This document shows, in pieces, positions 1 through 5,373 of a stretch of DNA of 5,373 nt. Within the stretch, counting starts at the first letter, position 1, and each line of letters opens with the position of its first letter. Source of the stretch: an uncultured Proteiniphilum sp. (GTDB taxonomy: Bacteria; Bacteroidota; Bacteroidia; Bacteroidales; Dysgonomonadaceae); the NCBI RefSeq assembly GCF_937873925.1, contig NZ_CALNAT010000012.1, positions 1 to 5,373 of the forward strand. The letters are read 5' to 3'. The notes beneath the pieces were generated by a model. That model had not been told where the DNA came from. It did no database searches and saw only the letters and a list, made by a program, of their open reading frames with translations. Position numbers and translations under genes: made by a program.

Positions 1-42
1 AAGAATAATTATAAAGAAGTATACAAAACCGAAGATTGACTG

Positions 43-129
43 AAACGCAGATTAACTCGAATCCCCGCACAGTAAATAAACGGAAGAGCCGTCTTTCTAA
101 TCTGCAGGAATTTGTGTTAATTTGCGTTT
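43..129. repeat. 87-bp gapless imperfect palindrome upstream of the operon
   Basis: Bases 43-83 pair with 89-129 around a centre at base 86 without any gap. Of 41 opposed positions I count 31 Watson-Crick pairs, 2 G-T wobbles and 8 mismatches. The outer 14 positions (43-56 with 116-129) pair throughout, with one wobble. The tip is ACGG (80-83) against CCGT (89-92) with a 5-base loop. In RNA this would fold into one long hairpin, and the right arm ends in TTTT (127-130). The arms carry motifs of the CGCAGATTAA / TTAATCTGCG kind, which I associate with intergenic repeats in Bacteroides genomes. It could be a terminator for a gene upstream of the window, an extragenic repeat element, or a transcript-stabilising or regulatory structure in the leader. 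The pairing is seen directly; the role is inferred. Confidence 0.75.
94..124 (+). promoter_or_regulatory. weak candidate Bacteroides-type promoter for the operon
   Basis: Bacteroides housekeeping promoters have a -7 box TAnnTTTG and a -33 box TTTG about 19-21 bases apart. Here TTAATTTG (117-124) matches the -7 box except at its second base. TTTC (94-97) lies 19 bases upstream and matches the -33 box in three of four bases. Transcription would begin near base 130, leaving a leader of about 35 bases before the ATG at 165. Both boxes sit inside the palindrome's right arm, so the match may be a by-product of the repeat. The true promoter may instead lie upstream of the window. Confidence 0.2.
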
Positions 130-164
130 TATTGAACTCATTCATTTCTTATATATCAAAGTAA

Positions 165-1274
165 ATGTCGACAAAAACCCTGTATATCATTATCTTTACT
201 ATATTTGCGTCAACCTCTGTGGCGCAAAATAGGATGCTGAAGAAATTTCCCGAAGGTTACACTCCGGAAGAGGTAGGAATCAAGGTTGCCAACCGCTTCT
301 TATCCGGTAAACACATGCTACATGGTGGCAAATGGATACATTATGCCGAAGTATGTACCTGGTACGGAGCAGTGCGTTTTGCCAGCGAAAGCAAGAACAA
401 AGAGTTATCCAGGCAGTTACAAGAGCGTTTTGACTATCTGTGTACAGCAGAAAGAGATCTCCTGCCCATCAAAAATCATGTCGATTTGAACATGTTCGGA
501 TGTCTTCCTCTGGAATTCTATCTGATAACAAAAAAGATGCAATACCTGGATTTGGGAATTTCTTATGCCGACACACAATGGGAACTACCTGTAGAAGCCT
601 CAGCCGAAGAAAAAAGGTGGGCCGACAAAGGACTTAGCTGGCAAACCCGCTTGTGGATAGATGATATGTATATGATAACCATCTTGCAATCGCAAGCCTA
701 CAGAGCAACGGGCAACCGGAAATACATCGACCGGACTGCACGTTCAATGGCCGTCTACCTGGACGAACTACAACGTCCTAACGGGCTGTTTTATCATGCC
801 CCGGATGTTCCTTTCCTTTGGGGAAGAGGCAATGGATGGATGGCAGTAGGTATGGCAGAACTTTTGAAAGTATTACCCAAAGACAACCCGGATCGTCCGC
901 GTATCCTACAGGGGTATCTCGATATGATGAAAAGTTTAAAACAATATCAGGCAGAAAATGGTATGTGGAACCAGTTGATAGACGCTCCCGATTGCTGGAA
1001 CGAGACTTCCGGAACGGCGATGTTTACCTACGCCATGATCACAGGCGTAAAGCAAGGCTGGCTGAAAGCCCGGGAATATGCTCCTGCAGTCCGTAAAGCA
1101 TGGCTATCCCTGGTATCTTATATCAATGAAGCCGGAGACGTAACAGAGGTATGTTCGGGCACCAATAAGAGAAATAACCGGCAATACTATTATGACCGCC
1201 CCAAAAAAACAGGAGATTATCATGGACAGGCACCCGTACTGTGGTGCGCTTTCGCATTAATGGAAAACAAATAA
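165..1274 (+). CDS. secreted GH105 unsaturated uronyl hydrolase (GH88/GH105 superfamily)
   Basis: The 369-residue product belongs to the (alpha/alpha)6-barrel unsaturated uronyl hydrolases. These hydrate the 4,5-double bond of the terminal sugar left by a polysaccharide lyase and so release the unsaturated uronic acid. Residues 1-20 form a signal peptide ending SVA, so the mature enzyme should be periplasmic. Family landmarks are HVD (D107) and WIDDMYM (164-170), which I align with the two catalytic aspartates of YteR (D88 and D143). Further landmarks are WGRGNGW (219-225), ETSGTAMF (280-287) and HGQAPVLW (353-360). The length is normal for a single-domain GH105 and nothing looks broken. The ATG at 165 is preceded immediately by an in-frame TAA (162-164), and the next Met falls after the signal peptide, so this start is secure. 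It opens the operon and ends 6 bases before the GH92 gene. The sequence does not show whether the substrate is an unsaturated galacturonyl or glucuronyl oligosaccharide. Confidence 0.9.
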   Translation: MSTKTLYIIIFTIFASTSVAQNRMLKKFPEGYTPEEVGIKVANRFLSGKHMLHGGKWIHYAEVCTWYGAVRFASESKNKELSRQLQERFDYLCTAERDLLPIKNHVDLNMFGCLPLEFYLITKKMQYLDLGISYADTQWELPVEASAEEKRWADKGLSWQTRLWIDDMYMITILQSQAYRATGNRKYIDRTARSMAVYLDELQRPNGLFYHAPDVPFLWGRGNGWMAVGMAELLKVLPKDNPDRPRILQGYLDMMKSLKQYQAENGMWNQLIDAPDCWNETSGTAMFTYAMITGVKQGWLKAREYAPAVRKAWLSLVSYINEAGDVTEVCSGTNKRNNRQYYYDRPKKTGDYHGQAPVLWCAFALMENK

Positions 1275-1280
1275 ATAGGT

Positions 1281-3566
1281 ATGAAATTATATTTAAGTTT
1301 ATTATGTACACTACTGCTATCCGGCTGTTCTATGACGCGGAATGAGAAATATGCAGACTACGTTAACCCCGTCATTGGTACAGACATACAAAGACATGCA
1401 CGAGGTGACAAAGCACCCTCAGAGGAGAAAGGACAAACCATGCCGGCAGTCGGTGTACCCAACGGAATGACCAACTGGGTACCACAAACACTGGAAGGAG
1501 AGCATAAATGCAATCCCCCTTATTATTATTACCACGACGAAATACAAGGATTCCGTGCCAGCCATTGGATCAGTGGCTCATGCACACAAGATTATGGCAG
1601 CGTAACAATAATGCCTGTCACCGGTGAATTAAAAACAAATGCCAGAGAGCGCGCTTCCCAATTTAGCCATGATGAAGAAACGGCAAAGCCTTACTATTAT
1701 CAGGTAATGCTGAAAGATTACCTGATTCATGCCGAACTTACAGGTTTGTCTCACGCAGGAATCATGCGTTTTAGTTTTCAATCGGATAAAGATCGTTATA
1801 TCATTATAGAACCCAATAGTGACAAGCAACAGGGGTATTTAAAAATTGATACAAAGAGCAGGGAAGTAACAGGCTATAATCCCGCCTACAGAATCTATCA
1901 GGGAAGTGGAAAGAGTGCCGGATTCAGCGGATATTTCGTCATCCGGTTTGAAGAAGACTTCGACTCCTTCGGAACATGGAAAGACAATGAAATTACAACG
2001 GGAGAAACAGAAATAAAAGGGAACAAAAACAGGGTAGGGGCCTGGATTAAACTCGCTCCTGAAAAAGGGAACAGCATACAGGTAAAAGTAGGTACCTCTT
2101 TCACCAGTATTGAAAATGCCCGTAAAAATCTGGAAGCAGAGATTCCCGGATGGAACTTCGAGAAAGTAAAGAAACAGTCGGCAGCTAATTGGGAGAAAGC
2201 ACTGAGCCAGATAGCTGTAAAGAGTAGCGATGAGAAGAAAAAGACTCAATTTTATACCGCTCTTTACAATGCCCGTATGCTGCCCCGCACTTTCAGCGAT
2301 GTGGAAGGTTATTATCCCGGTTTCTCCGAAAATTACACCATCCATCAAGCCAAAGATTTCACCTATTATTGCGATTTCTCCATGTGGGATATCTACAGAG
2401 CCGTATTACCCCTCTACTCCATTCTTAACCCGTCCCTCACAGGAGATTTTTCTAAATCTTTCATTGTAAAAGGGCAACAAGGCGGGTGGCTGCCTATCTT
2501 TCCGCTATGGAATAATTATACGGCAGCAATGATCGGCGATCACGGAATAGCCATGATGGGGGATGCCATCCTGAAAGAGGTTCCGGGATTCGACTATGAG
2601 GAAGCCTACCGGCTTATGCGCAAAAATGCATTTGAAGTCAATACAGACCGGAAAAGTTATGTAGAAGGTAAAGGACGCCGGGGGCTGGAATCCTATCTTC
2701 AATACAACTATATCCCATTGGAAGACAATGTATGGGATGCATTCCATAAGAGAGAACAAGTATCCAGAACACTGGAATATGCCTATGATGACTTCGTTCT
2801 GGCACAAGTAGCCAGGAAATTAGGAAAAACAGATGACTACAGAACATTGGTAAAAAGGGCCATGAACTATAAAAACGTGATCGATCCGGAAACCGGCTAT
2901 GCACGCGGACGTTATGCAAACGGAGAATGGATCGAACCTTTTGAGTTCGATAAATTTGTAGATTATATATGCGAAGGAACACCTTACCATTACACATGGT
3001 ATGTTCCCCATGATGTAAACGGACTGATGAAACATATCGGCAAAGAACGTTTCCGGACACGTCTCGACACTTTCTTTGAAAAAGATTACTACTGGCACGG
3101 CAATGAACCGGGACATCATATTCCCTACCTTTTTGCTTTAGCTGGTGAAGCCTGGAAAACTCAGAAATGGGTACACAACATATTGAATAGAGAATATTAT
3201 CCTAAGCCCGATGGGCTGAGCGGTAACGACGATGCCGGACAAATGTCCGCATGGTTAGTGTTCAGTATGGTTGGATTTTATCCGGTATGTCCCGGTATGC
3301 CTTATTACGTCATTGGCAGTCCGGGCTTTGAAGAGAGTATCATCACGCTGGAGAATGGAAAAAAATTCAAGGTAGAGGCCAAAGGATATACAGAGGAAAA
3401 CATCTATATCCAGTCGGCAACCTTGAACGGACAGCCTTACAACAAATGCTATATCCTGCATGAAGACATACTGAAAGGGGGTACTCTATCTTTCGTCATG
3501 GGAAATACTCCCAACAAGCAATGGGCATCCGGTGCCGATGCAATGCCTTACGTTACAACAGAATAA
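1281..3566 (+). CDS. GH92 family lipoprotein, putative calcium-dependent exo-alpha-mannosidase (divergent)
   Basis: GH92 enzymes are calcium-dependent, inverting exo-alpha-mannosidases; 761 residues is a usual full length. Residues 1-16 are a lipoprotein signal with lipobox LSGC (lipid on C16). No acidic run follows the cysteine, so surface export is not indicated and a periplasm-facing anchor is more likely. The N-terminal beta-sandwich has YVNPVIGT (27-34) and the C-terminal helical domain starts near 290. Family motifs are FYTALYNARMLPRTFSD (324-340), FSMWDIYRA (366-374), MIGDHG (417-422), WYVPHDVNGL (573-582), HGNEPGHHIPYL (606-617), GNDDAGQMSAW (648-658) and LNGQPY (715-720). E565 in CEGTPYHYTW sits where the family general-acid glutamate lies in EGNAWQ. 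The aspartates D650/D651 are in the region that supplies the catalytic base. The usual N-terminal GHTFPGA...PFGM stretch is instead GQTMPAVGVPNGMTNW (51-66). These departures mark a divergent branch, so linkage preference and even strict mannose specificity are open. The 6-base gap to GH105 suggests translational coupling. Confidence 0.9.
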   Translation: MKLYLSLLCTLLLSGCSMTRNEKYADYVNPVIGTDIQRHARGDKAPSEEKGQTMPAVGVPNGMTNWVPQTLEGEHKCNPPYYYYHDEIQGFRASHWISGSCTQDYGSVTIMPVTGELKTNARERASQFSHDEETAKPYYYQVMLKDYLIHAELTGLSHAGIMRFSFQSDKDRYIIIEPNSDKQQGYLKIDTKSREVTGYNPAYRIYQGSGKSAGFSGYFVIRFEEDFDSFGTWKDNEITTGETEIKGNKNRVGAWIKLAPEKGNSIQVKVGTSFTSIENARKNLEAEIPGWNFEKVKKQSAANWEKALSQIAVKSSDEKKKTQFYTALYNARMLPRTFSDVEGYYPGFSENYTIHQAKDFTYYCDFSMWDIYRAVLPLYSILNPSLTGDFSKSFIVKGQQGGWLPIFPLWNNYTAAMIGDHGIAMMGDAILKEVPGFDYEEAYRLMRKNAFEVNTDRKSYVEGKGRRGLESYLQYNYIPLEDNVWDAFHKREQVSRTLEYAYDDFVLAQVARKLGKTDDYRTLVKRAMNYKNVIDPETGYARGRYANGEWIEPFEFDKFVDYICEGTPYHYTWYVPHDVNGLMKHIGKERFRTRLDTFFEKDYYWHGNEPGHHIPYLFALAGEAWKTQKWVHNILNREYYPKPDGLSGNDDAGQMSAWLVFSMVGFYPVCPGMPYYVIGSPGFEESIITLENGKKFKVEAKGYTEENIYIQSATLNGQPYNKCYILHEDILKGGTLSFVMGNTPNKQWASGADAMPYVTTE

Positions 3567-3597
3567 GACACAATTAATATAAATACAAATCAAAATT
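3567..3597 (+). promoter_or_regulatory. A/T-rich intergenic leader of the third gene
   Basis: The 31 bases between the GH92 stop and the third ATG are almost all A and T and contain no GGAGG-like Shine-Dalgarno sequence. A-rich leaders of this kind are normal translation initiation regions in Bacteroides. There is no TAnnTTTG box and no hairpin, so I see neither a separate promoter nor a terminator here. The third gene is therefore most simply read as cotranscribed with the two before it. Confidence 0.5.
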
Positions 3598-5331
3598 ATG
3601 AAGAAGTGGATATTAGGAGGGATAGGGCTCTGTATGTTTCTGCCTATCCTGGCACAACAAATTCAAAAAGAGGGATATCTGGTAATGGACATGGTACATC
3701 ACAACCCCGGGGATGCCATGACACAGAGCGTTTTCCGCAAGCCGGAGAAGTTAGCCTCTTTTGGTATGAATGGCATGGTTATCAATGAGTTTAAATTCCC
3801 GCAATGTGCCGTCAGTTTCTCAAAATTCGACAAGCGTATTTTCCCGAAAGGATCAGAAGAAAAAGCATGGATCGAAACACTGACAAAAGAAATCAGAACA
3901 CAGATCAAAGCGTGTCACGAGAACGGTTTACAAGCGTTCTATTTCACTGATATCATTGTATTACCCCAAAAGTTAGTTGAGCTCTATAAAGACGAGATTT
4001 GTGACGAGGATGGAAAAATATCTTTCGAGAAACCCAAAACCTGGGAGATTCACCGGATCATGCTGAAAGAATTATTCGAGCGTTTCCCGGAGATGGACGG
4101 ATTGGTGATCCGTACCGGAGAGACTTATACCCACAACATTCCGTATCACATAGGAAACGGCCCGGTAGACTATAAAAACAGATATGATAAAAGTATTGAG
4201 ATACATGCCCGGCTAATGAATCTGCTCAGAGAAGAGGTATGTGTAAAAAGAAATAAGAAGATTATATACCGTACGTGGGATTTTGGTTTCTTCCATGTCC
4301 GCCCGGATTATTACTTAGCCGTTACCGAGCAAGTAGAACCACATCCCAATCTCTATATGGCTATCAAGCACACCAATGGAGACTATTTCCGGACTTTCCA
4401 TTTCAACAAAACGATCACACTGGGCAAGCACAAACAAGTAGTGGAGGTACAATGCCAGCGTGAGTATGAAGGAAAAGGAGCTTATCCGAACTATGTGGCA
4501 AATGCCGTAATCAATGGCTTTGAAGAGACAAAGCAGGATGCTTCTCCCCGTTGCCTGAACGATGTGAAAGATAATCCATTGTTCTATGGCGTATGGACCT
4601 GGTCGAGAGGTGGAGGCTGGTACGGTCCTTACATCTCCAATGAACTTTGGTGTGATCTCAATACCTACGTGATGAGCCAATGGGCCCTGAATCCTAACCG
4701 TACAGAAGAAGATATTTTCAATGAATATGCACTGAAAATTGGCATATCCCAAGAGACTCTCCCATTCTTCCGCCGTCTGTGTATGCTGACCCCCGATGCT
4801 ATTATCCGGGGAAGAGGTTCACTCCTGCACTCCGTCAATGTGACCTGGACACGCGACCATTATTTAGGAGGAATCAACCAGCTAAAGAGAATCTTCGATG
4901 AAATCTTAAAGAAAAACATAGTCGACGAGTCATTGTACGAAATGAAACTTTCCGTAGCACTCTGGGAGGATATAGTAGAATTATCCGAAAAGATACAATG
5001 TAACGACAAAGCCATCGAACAGTATATCAAAACCTCTTCTCTATATGGACTCTGGCTTCACAGAATTATGGAACAAGGCTGGATTGTCATGCTTAAAGGA
5101 TATCAGGGTGACCAAACAGGTGTATATGATAAAACAGCAATTAAACTCGCACTCGAAAAATACGATCACTCATGGAATGAGTATCGCCAACTGAAAGAAA
5201 ATAACGGGGATTGCGCCACACTCTATTATGATCAATACGTTAAATTCAATGTGGGTGGTGATCGTACTAAAATCGGATTTGTAGATGGTATGGGAGCAAC
5301 CGTTAACAAGTATCGCGCAATGATAGAATAA
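3598..5331 (+). CDS. secreted TIM-barrel putative glycoside hydrolase, GH67 alpha-glucuronidase-like, no N-terminal domain
   Basis: I do not recognise a named gene. The 577-residue product has a signal peptide (1-19, ending ILA) and is likely periplasmic. Eight hydrophobic strands in order outline a TIM barrel: about 26-33, 57-64, 111-119, 166-175, 220-228, 251-262, 281-289 and 328-337. Several pieces parallel GH67 alpha-glucuronidases as I remember them. DGLVIRTGE (167-175) resembles the strand carrying the general acid. MAIKHTNGDYF (254-264) resembles the IKNGPxDF segment. VQCQREYEG (284-292) resembles the TQEYLG segment. GVWTWS (331-336) and ELWCDLNTYVMSQWALNP (349-366) resemble the GH67 stretch ending in AWNP. 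On this alignment E175 would be the acid and D262 with E289 the base pair. The C-terminal 200 residues are mainly helical, like the GH67 C-terminal domain. GH67 proteins usually run to about 700 residues with an N-terminal domain of over 100; here the barrel starts right after the signal. The reading frame is intact, and the A-rich leader and signal peptide support the start. The activity is inferred; another uronidase-type or new family is possible. Confidence 0.6.
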   Translation: MKKWILGGIGLCMFLPILAQQIQKEGYLVMDMVHHNPGDAMTQSVFRKPEKLASFGMNGMVINEFKFPQCAVSFSKFDKRIFPKGSEEKAWIETLTKEIRTQIKACHENGLQAFYFTDIIVLPQKLVELYKDEICDEDGKISFEKPKTWEIHRIMLKELFERFPEMDGLVIRTGETYTHNIPYHIGNGPVDYKNRYDKSIEIHARLMNLLREEVCVKRNKKIIYRTWDFGFFHVRPDYYLAVTEQVEPHPNLYMAIKHTNGDYFRTFHFNKTITLGKHKQVVEVQCQREYEGKGAYPNYVANAVINGFEETKQDASPRCLNDVKDNPLFYGVWTWSRGGGWYGPYISNELWCDLNTYVMSQWALNPNRTEEDIFNEYALKIGISQETLPFFRRLCMLTPDAIIRGRGSLLHSVNVTWTRDHYLGGINQLKRIFDEILKKNIVDESLYEMKLSVALWEDIVELSEKIQCNDKAIEQYIKTSSLYGLWLHRIMEQGWIVMLKGYQGDQTGVYDKTAIKLALEKYDHSWNEYRQLKENNGDCATLYYDQYVKFNVGGDRTKIGFVDGMGATVNKYRAMIE

Positions 5332-5373
5332 CAGAGATTCAAATTAACATTATTAACAGAGTCTCTTAACTAC
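5332..5373 (+). other. A/T-rich 3' flank with short direct repeats
   Basis: The 42 bases after the last stop contain no start of a further gene that I can support. TAACAGAG occurs twice, at 5329-5336 (overlapping the stop codon) and 5354-5361. ATTAACA occurs at 5343-5349 and 5352-5358. AGAGA (5333-5337) could pair weakly with TCTCT (5362-5366) across a 24-base loop, but there is no T-tract after it, so it is not a convincing terminator. The text is loosely reminiscent of the arms of the upstream palindrome and may be the start of a similar intergenic repeat cut by the window end. Confidence 0.3.

Noticed and set aside
1..164. CRISPR array, tRNA, riboswitch or small gene in the upstream region
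   Set aside because: There are no regularly spaced direct repeats, no cloverleaf and no known riboswitch core. The only organised element is the single palindrome, and I see no short open frame with an initiation signal.
165..1274. Classic GH88 chondroitin or heparin unsaturated glucuronyl hydrolase
   Set aside because: The HVD, WIDDMYM, WGRGNGW and ETSGTAMF motifs match the GH105/YteR-like pattern better; GH88 and GH105 share the fold, so only a substrate assay would settle it.
1839..2348. 169-residue open frame on the minus strand inside the GH92 gene
   Set aside because: It lies wholly antisense to a well-supported GH92 region and shows no recognisable domain; its Phe- and Cys-rich composition is typical of a shadow frame.
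2638..3060. 140-residue minus-strand open frame inside the GH92 gene
   Set aside because: It is antisense to the region encoding the GH92 general-acid motif, with no domain or independent initiation signal.
4315..4752. 145-residue minus-strand open frame inside the third gene
   Set aside because: It overlaps the strands of the predicted barrel that hold the putative catalytic residues. It has no family motif, so it is an antisense shadow.
5333..5366. Possible terminator hairpin after the third gene (AGAGA with TCTCT)
   Set aside because: The stem is only 5 bp, the loop is 24 bases and no T-tract follows; the operon may continue beyond the window.

Overview
The window looks like a carbohydrate-degradation operon fragment from a gut-type Bacteroidetes, most likely Bacteroides or a close relative. 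The reasons are moderate GC content, A/T-rich leaders without a clear Shine-Dalgarno sequence, a lipoprotein signal with the LSGC lipobox, and three exported glycan-processing enzymes in tandem. This assignment rests on style and recognised families, not on any database search.

Layout: bases 1-164 are a noncoding upstream region dominated by a gapless imperfect palindrome at 43-129. Three genes follow, all on the + strand. (1) 165-1274 encodes a secreted GH105 (GH88-like) unsaturated uronyl hydrolase. (2) 1281-3566, starting only 6 bases after gene 1, encodes a GH92 lipoprotein of the alpha-mannosidase family with unusual versions of two family motifs. (3) 3598-5331, after a 31-base A-rich gap, encodes a secreted TIM-barrel protein that I cannot assign by direct family match. 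Its strand-end residues and C-terminal half parallel GH67 alpha-glucuronidases, but the usual N-terminal domain is absent. The last 42 bases are A/T-rich flank with no convincing terminator.

How the genes may work together: GH105 enzymes remove the 4,5-unsaturated uronic acid that a polysaccharide lyase leaves at the non-reducing end. GH92 enzymes remove alpha-linked mannose. GH67-like enzymes remove alpha-linked glucuronate from oligosaccharide ends. Together they suggest exo-acting, probably periplasmic, trimming of a glycan containing both uronic acid and mannose, for example a glucuronomannan-type gum or exudate backbone. This substrate is an inference. No polysaccharide lyase, SusC/SusD pair or regulator lies inside the window, so the fragment probably belongs to a larger utilisation locus that runs past one or both ends.

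The points most worth a second look are the minimal GH67-like protein, the divergent GH92, the mannose plus uronate combination, and the palindrome in front of the operon.
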